From contig JAFGND010000065.1 of assembly GCA_016927185.1 (NCBI GenBank), positions 1 to 29,139 on the forward strand: a stretch of DNA of 29,139 bases, given 5' to 3'. Made by a program: the position numbers and the translations under genes. The notes beneath the pieces were generated by a model. It saw only the letters and a list, made by a program, of their open reading frames with translations, was not told the DNA's origin and did no database searches. The stretch comes from Candidatus Coatesiibacteriota bacterium (lineage in GTDB: Bacteria > JAFGND01). Shown here piece by piece: positions 7,237-15,099 of the stretch (positions within the stretch are counted from its first letter, which is position 1; each line of letters starts with the position of its first letter).

Positions 7237-8631
7237 ATGTCACTAAGGTTTTTTAATACTCTTGGAAGAAAGGTTGAGAAATTTGTACCTATTGAGATGC
7301 CAAAAGTTGGCTTATATACATGTGGACCAACAGTTTATAATTATGCTCATATAGGAAATTACAAATCCTATATTTTCGAGGATGTGCTTAGAAGAACTCT
7401 GGATTTCCTGGGATATCAAGTAAAGCATGTTATGAATATCACTGATGTTGGTCATCTTGTCAGTGATGAAGATGAGGGTGAAGATAAAATGGAAATAGGA
7501 GCAAGGAGAGAAAATAAAACTCCCTGGGAGATAGCAGAATTCTATGAGAAAGCTTTTTTCAACGATACAAATGAGCTTAATATCTTGCCTCCTCATATAA
7601 AATGCAAGGCAACAGATCATGTCCAGGATATGATTGCATTGATAGCAAGACTTGAATCAAGAGGATTGGCTTATACATCAGGTGGAAATGTCTACTTTGA
7701 TGTTGAAAAATTCAGAAATACCTATAATTACTCAAAACTAGATACTGCTTCATATGAGACCGGAAAAAGAATAGAAGAGGATCAGCAAAAGAAATCTCCT
7801 TGCGATTTTGTATTGTGGTTTACGAAGAGCAAATTTGAAGGACATCTTATGAATTGGGATTCTCCCTGGGGATATGGATATCCTGGCTGGCATATAGAAT
7901 GCTCAGCCATGAGTATGAAATATCTTGGAGAGCAATTTGATATACATTGTGGAGGAGTGGATCATATTCCCATCCATCATTCAAATGAGATAGCTCAGTC
8001 AGAAGGAGCTACTGGAAAAATACCATGGGTAAAGTATTGGTTACACAGTGAATTCCTTATAACTACTGCAGACAAAATGAGTAAATCATCTGGCGAATTC
8101 CTGACATTATCCAAACTCAAGGAAAATGGATTTAATCCTTTATCCTTCAGATATTTATGTCTTACAGCGCATTACAGATCTCAGCTTCAATACAATGATT
8201 CTGCGATAGAGAATGCAGAGCAGAGCTATAACAGACTACTCAATATTGCAATGAGTTTGAAGGAAGAATCAACCAACATCGGGAAAGCTGATGAAGAGTA
8301 TTTGTTTCAATTTAGGTCAGCACTGGAAGATGACCTTAACACTCCACAAGCATTAGCTATAGTCTGGGGAATGCTTAGGGATAAAGGTTTAACAAATGAA
8401 GTTAAATGGGCAGGTTTGATTGAGTTTGATAAAGTTCTGGGTTTTGGATTTGCAATAATGGAAAAAGATAAAGAATTATTGCCGCTAGAGATAGAAAATC
8501 TTATCAAGGAGAGAGAACTCTCCAGAAAGAATAAGGATTATTCTCGGGCAGATGAGATAAGAAACATATTGCTTGTAAAAGGTATTACTCTTCAAGATAC
8601 TCCTCAGGGAGTAAAATGGGAGAAACTTTAA
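7237..8631 (+). CDS. cysS: Cysteinyl-tRNA synthetase
   Basis: Class I aminoacyl-tRNA synthetase charging tRNA-Cys. The first zinc ligand is Cys29 in LYTCGPTVYN, followed by the HIGH-type motif HIGN (38-41). The other Zn ligands lie in HIECSAMS and in CGGVDHIPIHHSNE, and KMSKS is present as DKMSKSSGE. The C-terminal helical domain ends with the family-typical ADEIRNILLVKGITLQDTPQGVKW. At 464 residues it is full length. An AGAAAGG lies seven bases before the ATG. It is followed after 13 bases by a protease gene, probably on the same mRNA. Confidence 0.96.
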   Translation: MSLRFFNTLGRKVEKFVPIEMPKVGLYTCGPTVYNYAHIGNYKSYIFEDVLRRTLDFLGYQVKHVMNITDVGHLVSDEDEGEDKMEIGARRENKTPWEIAEFYEKAFFNDTNELNILPPHIKCKATDHVQDMIALIARLESRGLAYTSGGNVYFDVEKFRNTYNYSKLDTASYETGKRIEEDQQKKSPCDFVLWFTKSKFEGHLMNWDSPWGYGYPGWHIECSAMSMKYLGEQFDIHCGGVDHIPIHHSNEIAQSEGATGKIPWVKYWLHSEFLITTADKMSKSSGEFLTLSKLKENGFNPLSFRYLCLTAHYRSQLQYNDSAIENAEQSYNRLLNIAMSLKEESTNIGKADEEYLFQFRSALEDDLNTPQALAIVWGMLRDKGLTNEVKWAGLIEFDKVLGFGFAIMEKDKELLPLEIENLIKERELSRKNKDYSRADEIRNILLVKGITLQDTPQGVKWEKL

Positions 8632-8644
8632 CTAAGGAAAAAAC

Positions 8645-9079
8645 ATGAAAGAACTTCTGAAAAAAGGATACATTCCTATTCAATTGAAAAAAAACAGGTT
8701 AGGGCATTTCCTTATTCCAGTCAAAATAAAAAACAGAAGATTTGATTTTATTCTGGATACAGGTGCAACAGCTACTTGCCTGGATAGAGATCTGATATAT
8801 ATACTTGATTTCAAAAAGAGCTCTAAAAAGGATCCTCAAGCTCAGGGATTGGGAGGAAGCGTTGCAGCAGAGATTATCAATTTATCTTTAGTCAGTATAG
8901 GGGAAATAGATATCAGTTCAATAAATGTCGCTTTGATTGATTTGACTTCTGTTAAGCAAGCATGTGAACTAAAGAAGGCAAAAACCATTCAGGGGATTAT
9001 TGGAGTGGATTTGCTGGAGAGATGTAAAGCTGTGATAGATTGGGCTAACAAGACTATCTGGTTGAAGCAGACTACTTAA
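8645..9079 (+). CDS. Retropepsin-like aspartic protease
   Basis: Single-lobed, clan AA aspartic protease that should act as a dimer. It has the motif FDFILDTGATATCLD (catalytic Asp in DTGA, near residue 38), a flexible-flap stretch GLGGSVAAE and the second conserved block GIIGVDLLERCKAVIDW. It is 144 residues with no signal peptide or membrane anchor, unlike many bacterial members that carry an N-terminal anchor, so it is predicted cytoplasmic. AAGGA precedes the ATG by six bases. It lies 13 bases after cysS and overlaps the convergent uvrC by eight bases at its 3' end. Substrate unknown. Confidence 0.8.
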   Translation: MKELLKKGYIPIQLKKNRLGHFLIPVKIKNRRFDFILDTGATATCLDRDLIYILDFKKSSKKDPQAQGLGGSVAAEIINLSLVSIGEIDISSINVALIDLTSVKQACELKKAKTIQGIIGVDLLERCKAVIDWANKTIWLKQTT

Positions 9080-10613
9080 AAAGTGATTTCTTGCGCCTTT
9101 GTCTGTGAAAAGCTACTGCAAAACGGTGAGCCTCATCTCTTATTCTCTGCAGCAATTGAAGACCAGGATTATCAAGCGATAATTTTATTGGATTAACCTT
9201 GTCTATTCTGTAAATCATTTCCTCCTCTTTTGCAAGAGATATAACATTAATATTAGATAATCTCTCTTTAAGAGATTTGTAAATTTCTCTAAGCTGTGGT
9301 TTACCGCCATCAATAACTAAAAGATCTGGTTCATCCTGGCTTCTTGAGAATCTTCTGTCCAAAACTTCAACAAGACTCTGGAAATCGTTTTGCCCTTCAA
9401 CTGTCTTTATTTTATACTTCCTGTATTGCTCTTTCAAGGGATGACCATAATAAAACACAACCCTGGAAGCAACTGTCTCAAAGCCTTGTAATGTAGATAT
9501 ATCATAACATTCAATAGTTGCAGGGAGTTTTGTCAAATTGAGGCTGTCCTTAAGTTTTTTCAGCACTGTCAAACCAAGTTTCTCAAAAGCATTCTTCTCA
9601 ACAAGGGAAAGAAGTTTTTTCTTATATCCCCTCTTAGGAATTGTTATGATAAGCTTTCCTGAGCATTGTTTTTCGAGATAAATCTTAACAACTTCCTCAA
9701 TTTCATTTCCGATTACGATCTCTTCAGGAATAGTATGAGTAGTATAATACTGAATAAGGAAATCATCAAGTGAATCTACTTCCATTCTGAATAAATAATG
9801 TTTCCCCGCCTGGAGAACTCCTCTTTTAACCTGGAATACCATTGCTATGCTAACAGGACCTTTAAGATAGATTACAAAGTCTTTATCAGATCCTTTTGGT
9901 CTGATTACTTTTTGTTTGTCTTTTGCTGTTTCCAAAGCTTCTAACTGCTTCTGAAATAGTAAAGCTTTTTCATATTCTAAATTGGCTGAAGCTTTGTCTC
10001 TTTCTTCAATAAGAACTTTCTTTAGATCCTCTTTACCTCCTGTAAGAATTTGCTTTGCTTTTTTAACATATTCATTATAGGTTTCTTCCGAGACTTTATT
10101 AACACAAGGAGCACAGCATTTTCCCAGACTGAGGTTTATGCAAGCTTTAGACGAAAGTATATTACAAGTTCTGAATTTAAATAAGCTGTAGATAAGAGAT
10201 AGTAATCCTTTTCTTGTATCAGAATTAGGATAAGGACCATAAAATGTATCTTTGCTATTTGTGGAAAATGAACTTAGAATTCTTGGGAATTTCTCGTTTG
10301 TTATTTTTATATATGCATACCTGTTTCCTTCTCTTAGGCTAATATTATAAGGTGGTTTATGCTTCTGTATCAATTCTGATTCAAGTAATAGTGCTTCCCA
10401 TTCATTATCAGTTATTATATATTCGATTCTATGAATTCTTTTTACGAGATGTCTTGTTTTTTCATCAACTTTATTCTCTGTGAAATAAGATGCTACCCTT
10501 TTGTCTATTCTCTTTGCTTTTCCTATGTAAAGGAGTAATTCATTATTATCATAGTATAGATAACAGCCTGAGCAAGAGGGTGGAGGATAATCATTCAAGA
10601 TATTTTTATTCAT
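9072..10613 (-). CDS. uvrC: Excinuclease ABC subunit C, lacking HhH domain
   Basis: Dual-incision nuclease of UvrABC nucleotide excision repair. The GIY-YIG domain (about 8-90) shows GCY...YIG (16-31), Arg39 and Glu76; the expected GIY/GVY is GCY. A Cys cluster (C150, C158, C166-C167, C170) resembles the conserved UvrC Cys region. The UVR domain binding UvrB is near 197-232. The RNase H-like endonuclease has DISTLQG (Asp371), LLVIDGGKPQL (Asp435) and RDEAHRF (His496). The protein stops at 513, about 15 residues after that His, so the C-terminal tandem helix-hairpin-helix of usual ~600-residue UvrC is absent; the downstream DNA is the protease gene. The ATG has no Shine-Dalgarno and follows a terminator T-run directly. 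Confidence 0.92.
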   Translation of the reverse strand: MNKNILNDYPPPSCSGCYLYYDNNELLLYIGKAKRIDKRVASYFTENKVDEKTRHLVKRIHRIEYIITDNEWEALLLESELIQKHKPPYNISLREGNRYAYIKITNEKFPRILSSFSTNSKDTFYGPYPNSDTRKGLLSLIYSLFKFRTCNILSSKACINLSLGKCCAPCVNKVSEETYNEYVKKAKQILTGGKEDLKKVLIEERDKASANLEYEKALLFQKQLEALETAKDKQKVIRPKGSDKDFVIYLKGPVSIAMVFQVKRGVLQAGKHYLFRMEVDSLDDFLIQYYTTHTIPEEIVIGNEIEEVVKIYLEKQCSGKLIITIPKRGYKKKLLSLVEKNAFEKLGLTVLKKLKDSLNLTKLPATIECYDISTLQGFETVASRVVFYYGHPLKEQYRKYKIKTVEGQNDFQSLVEVLDRRFSRSQDEPDLLVIDGGKPQLREIYKSLKERLSNINVISLAKEEEMIYRIDKVNPIKLSLDNPGLQLLQRIRDEAHRFAVAFHRQRRKKSLFK

Positions 10614-10646
10614 TTAAAAAAAGAAGCGCCTTACTAAAAGACGCTT
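10614..10646 (-). terminator. Intrinsic terminator of the YtfJ-type gene
   Basis: On the minus strand AAGCGTC (10646-10640) pairs with GGCGCTT (10630-10624), seven pairs including one G-U, around a nine-base loop. It is followed by TTC and a run of seven T ending three bases before the uvrC ATG. It ends the upstream YtfJ-type mRNA and leaves uvrC without an obvious leader. Confidence 0.8.
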
Positions 10647-10673
10647 TGATAATTCTCCTACAAAAAACTATGA

Positions 10674-11057
10674 TTAGTCTTCATCTTCTTCGATTTTCGT
10701 ATCTTCAGAAGGAGTAGATGCAGAATTGAAACCTGGTAATTGGCTCATTACTGCTGGCACTAAATCTATGATTTTATTAAGCAGAGTACTTTTGTCTTCT
10801 GTACTCAGGATTTCAATTCTATCCTTTTGTTGAACTATAAATGCCATTGGTTGTACAACCAAACCTCCACCAGCTCCACTTCCTTCTCCCTCATCACCAC
10901 GATATCCTCCACCAGCTCCAAAACCTAAGATTATCTTGCTTATTGGAACAACTTTTGAATTTCCCAAATCAATTGCATCTCCAACGACAGTTTCTGTCTT
11001 CGCAATCTTGGAAATTTCTCCCAGCATGTCTTTAATTACTTCTTGAGTCGATGACAT
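10674..11057 (-). CDS. YtfJ/GerW-family protein
   Basis: Small soluble protein of the YtfJ (GerW, sporulation protein) family. The N-terminus is a helical region, then the diagnostic block with KVVPISKIILGFGAGGG, a Gly/Glu-rich segment RGDEGEGSGAGGG and LVVQPMAFIV. The tail is acidic (EDTKIEEDED). Length 127 residues is typical. The family is named from Bacillus spores but is common in non-sporulating bacteria, where its role is unknown; nothing else here suggests sporulation. The start is well marked by AAGGAGGT before the ATG. A TTGACA (11127-11122) 64 bases upstream is the probable -35, without a clear -10. A terminator follows the gene. Confidence 0.85.
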   Translation of the reverse strand: MSSTQEVIKDMLGEISKIAKTETVVGDAIDLGNSKVVPISKIILGFGAGGGYRGDEGEGSGAGGGLVVQPMAFIVQQKDRIEILSTEDKSTLLNKIIDLVPAVMSQLPGFNSASTPSEDTKIEEDED

Positions 11058-11462
11058 AGTTATTACCTCCTTAGAATATTCCTTATTTTGCTATAGTTTT
11101 TCAGTTTAAATATGTTTTTTTTGTCAAGGTCTAAAGGAGTTTTTGATTAACAAGCTGCTTCAGAATAAATAGTATCTTATTCTGCATTTTGCCAGAAATA
11201 TCAATAAATAGTTATTTTACGAGGGAAAAAGATAGTAAAAAGAATATTTTGAATACTTATTCATCCCTGTTATAAAACAGATGGAAGTGATAGGATCACA
11301 GGTAGTAAAGCATTTATAAATGATCAAGTTTATTTATCTTGAAGATTAAGAGTTTATTTTTTTAAAACGAAGAATAATAAATAATTACTATAAAAGTATT
11401 GACATAGATTTACTGATAAAAAGCCATAACCGATAGGTTAATATTTAGGTCAGGAGGTTATA
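11058..11462. promoter_or_regulatory. Long divergent spacer between ytfJ-type gene and aminotransferase
   Basis: About 400 AT-rich bases without a recognisable gene or RNA. TTGACA boxes mark both ends: 11127-11122 on the minus strand and 11399-11404 on the plus strand (58 bases before the aminotransferase ATG). Neither has a good -10 at 16-18 bases. A perfect inverted repeat CAGAATAA-N8-TTATTCTG at 11161-11184 lacks a T-run and so looks more like an operator or RNA hairpin than a terminator. Confidence 0.4.
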
Positions 11463-12638
11463 ATGTTACCAACATATCTAGCAAAATGGATGTCGCGTCT
11501 TGGCACAGAAAATGCTTTTGTTGTATTAGCTAAAGCAAGGGAACTTGAGGCAAAGGGTAAGGAAGTAATTCATCTGCAAATAGGTGAGCCCGATTTTGAT
11601 ACTCCATCAAATATTATAGCTGCAGCAAAAAAGGCCTTAGATGATGGATTTACACATTATGGTCCTTCAGCTGGTTTACCTATATTGAGAGAAGCAATCT
11701 GTAAAGAAATGAAGAAAACAAGAAATCTTGATGTCAAACCTGATCAGGTAGTTATAGCTCCTGGTGGTAAGCCAATAATGTTTTATACAATGATGACTTT
11801 GATTGATCCGGGAGATGAGGTAATAATTCCGAATCCAGGATATCCAATCTATGAAAGTGTTGCTAATTATGTTGGCGCTAAAGTGATTCCCCTGCCACTT
11901 CTGGAAGAGAAAGACTTCAGATTTGATCCAGATGTTATAACAAAACTGGTTAATGAAAAGACAAAACTTATAGTTGTTAATTCACCACAGAATCCAACAG
12001 GAGGGATTCTTACAAAAGAAGACCTGAAAGTAATAGCTGATTTGGCAATCAAATATGACTGCTGGATATTAGCTGATGAAATATACAGTCACATGGTATA
12101 TGAAGGCAAATTCGAGACAATAACTCAGTTCAATGGATTGCCAGAAAGAACTATACTCCTTGATGGTTTTTCCAAGACATATGCAATGACAGGATGGAGA
12201 ATGGGTTATGGAGTAATGCCTAAAGAACTAGCTTCCTATATGACTCAGCTTCAAACAAATGTTGTATCTCATACTGCATCATTTATTCAGATAGCTGGCG
12301 TAGAAGCCCTTTCCGAAAGGACAGATAATGCAGTCAATAAAATGGTAGATGAATTCAAGAAAAGAAGGGAAGTTATAGTAGCAGGCCTTAACAGAATTCC
12401 CAAAATCCATTGTTGCATGCCACATGGTGCTTTTTATGTTTTCCCGAATATATCCGCTTATGGCATTGATGAGCAAACCTTTGCAGATAGACTTCTCAAT
12501 GAAGGAGGAGTTGCGGGTTTATCTGGGACAAGTTTTGGACAATACGGTAAAGGTTTCATAAGATTATCTTATGCTAATAGTATAGAAAATATTAATAAGG
12601 CTTTGAACAAAATAGAGGATTTCGTTAAGAAAATATAA
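11463..12638 (+). CDS. Class I aspartate-type aminotransferase
   Basis: PLP-dependent aminotransferase of fold type I, probably aspartate- or broad-specificity (I-gamma subgroup by appearance). It shows HLQIGEPDFDTP near residue 37, NSPQNPTGG (Asn that contacts PLP) near 175, ADEIYSHMVYEGKF near 205, the Schiff-base Lys in DGFSKTYAMTGWRMGYG near 235, and the substrate carboxylate-binding Arg in FIRLSYANS near 370. Full length at 391 residues. AGGAGGT lies five bases before the ATG, one of the strongest ribosome-binding sites in the window. It is followed by its own terminator. Whether it serves aspartate, alanine or another amino acid cannot be told. Confidence 0.9.
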   Translation: MLPTYLAKWMSRLGTENAFVVLAKARELEAKGKEVIHLQIGEPDFDTPSNIIAAAKKALDDGFTHYGPSAGLPILREAICKEMKKTRNLDVKPDQVVIAPGGKPIMFYTMMTLIDPGDEVIIPNPGYPIYESVANYVGAKVIPLPLLEEKDFRFDPDVITKLVNEKTKLIVVNSPQNPTGGILTKEDLKVIADLAIKYDCWILADEIYSHMVYEGKFETITQFNGLPERTILLDGFSKTYAMTGWRMGYGVMPKELASYMTQLQTNVVSHTASFIQIAGVEALSERTDNAVNKMVDEFKKRREVIVAGLNRIPKIHCCMPHGAFYVFPNISAYGIDEQTFADRLLNEGGVAGLSGTSFGQYGKGFIRLSYANSIENINKALNKIEDFVKKI

Positions 12639-12669
12639 AGATAGACTCACTGAATAGTGAGTCTATTTT
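12638..12669 (+). terminator. Intrinsic terminator after aminotransferase gene
   Basis: ATAGACTCACT (12641-12651) pairs perfectly with AGTGAGTCTAT (12656-12666) around the loop GAAT, followed by a short T-run to 12669. The A-rich bases before the stem extend the pairing into the T-run. It begins at the last base of the aminotransferase gene's stop codon. Confidence 0.8.
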
Positions 12670-12748
12670 AAAGACTTGAAATGTGTCAAGATATTACTTA
12701 TGAATAGTCTGTTTTTTCAGGTAATATAATGAACAGATTTTAATTAAA

Positions 12749-13615
12749 ATGCAGAATAACTATCTGAATAAAATATTGAATGGTAATACTTTTGACATAC
12801 TCAAAGAAATTCCTGATGAGATAGTAGATCTTGGTATCACATCACCACCATACAACAAGGGAGAAAACAAGAAAGGCTGGCTTGTAAAGAATGTTAAGTA
12901 TTCCAGTTCATCTGATAAAATGAACGAGGAAGAATACCAGGAAGATCAGATTAAAGTACTTAATGAGCTTTATAGAATAGTTAAATCAGGTGGTTCCTTT
13001 TTTTATAATCATAAAATAAGGTGGGAGAAGGGGAATCTAATTCATCCAATTGACTGGTTAAGGAAAACTGAATGGATTGTCAGACAAGAAATAATATGGG
13101 ATAGAATGATAGCAGCAAATATAAGAGGTTGGAGATTCTGGCAAGTTGATGAAAGGATTTACTGGCTGTATAAACCTATCGCTGGAAACAGAATAGGTAA
13201 GGAATTGAACGCAAAACATGCACTTTTAACTTCAATATGGAGGTTTCCACCTGAAAAGAAAAATCCTCACCCAGCTCCATTTCCATTATCACTGCCAGTA
13301 AGAGTTATTAATTCAATCTTGCATGAAGAAAGAGGAGTTATTATTGATCCATATAGTGGTAGTGGTACAACCTTGGTTGCTGCTAGAATACTTGGACATG
13401 ATTATATTGGAATAGACATATCAAAAGATTATATTAGCATCGCAAATAAAAGAATTAAAAACTCTGAACTTGAAGTGAAAATAGCTGAATTAGAGAAGGA
13501 AAAGCATAAAGTGAGAAAAACATTTTCAGACAGAAAAATGAAAGGAGATTTTACTGGAAAACATAGAATTAACTCTAAAAGCATTTCAGTTATCAAGAAA
13601 GACTTGCAGCAATAA
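12749..13615 (+). CDS. Solitary N4/N6 DNA methyltransferase
   Basis: Site-specific DNA amino-methyltransferase of the beta arrangement: the catalytic motif TSPPY (31-35) is N-terminal and the SAM-binding motif IIDPYSGSGTTLVAA (about 198-212), followed by YIGIDISKDYISIANKRI, is C-terminal. TSPPY occurs in both N4-cytosine and N6-adenine enzymes, so the methylated base is undecided. Length 288 residues, with a Lys-rich tail after about 245. No restriction endonuclease gene is adjacent, so it is either a solitary epigenetic methyltransferase or the remnant of a restriction-modification pair. No Shine-Dalgarno is visible before the ATG. Recognition sequence cannot be read from this. Confidence 0.88.
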   Translation: MQNNYLNKILNGNTFDILKEIPDEIVDLGITSPPYNKGENKKGWLVKNVKYSSSSDKMNEEEYQEDQIKVLNELYRIVKSGGSFFYNHKIRWEKGNLIHPIDWLRKTEWIVRQEIIWDRMIAANIRGWRFWQVDERIYWLYKPIAGNRIGKELNAKHALLTSIWRFPPEKKNPHPAPFPLSLPVRVINSILHEERGVIIDPYSGSGTTLVAARILGHDYIGIDISKDYISIANKRIKNSELEVKIAELEKEKHKVRKTFSDRKMKGDFTGKHRINSKSISVIKKDLQQ

Positions 13616-13665
13616 ATGATAATAAGTTTTTATTCTTGTTCTACTCAAACTAGTGAGATTTCTTT

Positions 13666-13996
13666 ATGAAGACAATTATTCTTCTATTGTTATCCAATGT
13701 TTTTATGACTTTTGCATGGTATGGACATTTGAAATTCAAGGAATCTCCCATCTGGATTGTAATTCTTGAAGCTGGGGGATGGTTTTTTTGAATACTGTCT
13801 TCAAGTACCTGCCAATCGATATGGTCATACACAGTTTAATGCAACCCAGCTCAAGACAATTCAAGAAGTAATCAGCCTTTTTGTTTTCAGCTTGTTTTCA
13901 GTACTATATCTGGGTGAAAAATTCAAATGGAATTATCTAGTTGGTTTCCTGTTGATAACAGGAGCAATATTTTTCATTTTTAAGGATTGGAACTAA
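13666..13996 (+). pseudogene. DUF486 (DMT-type) membrane protein, frameshifted
   Basis: Four-helix small membrane protein of the DUF486 family, related to drug/metabolite transporters. The frame from the ATG at 13666 reads through LSNVFMTFAWYGHLKFK to residue 41 and stops at 13789. The rest of the family sequence continues in another frame (FFEYCLQVPANRYGHTQF onward) to TAA at 13996. Between CTT (13763-13765) and the GAA codon there are 22 bases where the family needs 24. The middle of this gap reads SWGM, close to family SWGI, in the third frame, so two single-base losses are implied, one just before AGC at 13769 and one in the T7 run at 13783-13789. It is either a decayed gene or a consensus error at homopolymers. 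Confidence 0.8.
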
Positions 13997-15097
13997 TCAT
14001 CTCAACTTTAAGGCAGATAATCCAATTATCATTAATACAGCAGATATCATCCATAATCTAACCACTACTTTCACTTCTGCCTGACCTCTGTATTGTAAAG
14101 AATGGTGCATTGGGGACATTGGAATTATTCGTCGTCCTAGAAATTTGATAGAAACCATCTGAAGAAGAACACTCAAAGCTTCAGCCAGGAATATTCCTCC
14201 TGCAATTGGTAATAACAACTCCTGTTTTACAAGTATTGCAAAAATCCCAAGTAGTGCCCCTAAGGTTATGCTGCCTACATCACCCATGAAAATCTGAGCA
14301 GGATATGCATTAAACCATAAGAAACCAGCTGCTGCTCCTAATATGGCTGCGGCTGGAATAATAAGTTCACCTATATTTGGAATATAAGTAAATTGGAGAT
14401 AGGAAGCTATCTTGATATTACCAAGTACGTATGCGAATACTCCCAGTACCATCATTGTAGTCATCACGGGCACTATGGCCAAACCATCCAAGCCGTCTGC
14501 AAAGTTTACTGCATTACTCATTGAGGTTATTACAAATGCTACCCAGAAGATATATGCTATTCCTATATAAAGATTAACACTCTTCACAAATGGAAACCAT
14601 AAAGTACCTCTGAGGTCTTGTTGAAATGGAGAACCCCATTTAAGTAAAATAATTCCTATTATTAACCCAAAAATTATCTGACCGAGAAGCTTATACTTTC
14701 TTGCTAATCCAATTTTCTGATTATCTCCTATACATAGAAAGTCATCATACGCTCCAAGCAATCCAAATGGAATAATTGACCATATAATGAACTGAGTAAA
14801 CCTGTTCAAGAGATTGCCCCATAATAATATTGAAACAATAACTGATACAAGAAGCAGTAATCCTCCCATTGTGGGAGTTCCTTTCTTGAATGATGTATCT
14901 ACTTGTAATATATCTCTATTAATATCACTTATATGATGTCTTTTTAACCATCTTATGAAATATGGAGCTATTATCAAATAGATAAAAAAACCTGTTATCA
15001 GTGCTCCTATTGATCTTACTGAAAGATATCTAAATATTCTCAGGAAACTTAATGTAGTTTCAGGATCATAGAAGAATTTGTAAAAGTAATAGAACAT
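13997..15097 (-). CDS. mraY: Phospho-MurNAc-pentapeptide transferase
   Basis: Integral membrane enzyme joining phospho-MurNAc-pentapeptide to undecaprenyl phosphate to form lipid I. Family motifs: KKGTPTMGGLLLL (71-83), GAYDDFL with catalytic Asp pair 118-119, NAVNFADGLDGLA (195-207), and AYPAQIFMGDVGSITLGA with Asp272. The usual HHH of the cytoplasmic loop reads MHHSLQYRG (330-338): the third His is Ser333 and the following acidic residue is Gln. Ten or so hydrophobic helices fit the 366-residue length. It is the last gene of the lptF-murG operon, two bases after the HEAT-repeat gene, and converges with the DUF486 pseudogene. Confidence 0.95.
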   Translation of the reverse strand: MFYYFYKFFYDPETTLSFLRIFRYLSVRSIGALITGFFIYLIIAPYFIRWLKRHHISDINRDILQVDTSFKKGTPTMGGLLLLVSVIVSILLWGNLLNRFTQFIIWSIIPFGLLGAYDDFLCIGDNQKIGLARKYKLLGQIIFGLIIGIILLKWGSPFQQDLRGTLWFPFVKSVNLYIGIAYIFWVAFVITSMSNAVNFADGLDGLAIVPVMTTMMVLGVFAYVLGNIKIASYLQFTYIPNIGELIIPAAAILGAAAGFLWFNAYPAQIFMGDVGSITLGALLGIFAILVKQELLLPIAGGIFLAEALSVLLQMVSIKFLGRRIIPMSPMHHSLQYRGQAEVKVVVRLWMISAVLMIIGLSALKLR

Positions 15098-15099
15098 TC

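Noticed and set aside
11058-11462. tRNA or riboswitch in the longest gene-free stretch
   Set aside because: No cloverleaf, TTCGAATC-type loop or recognisable riboswitch core could be seen.
13666-13791. In-frame TGA of the DUF486 gene as a second selenocysteine codon
   Set aside because: The sequence after the TGA in that frame is not family-like; the family continues in another frame, so this is a frameshift.
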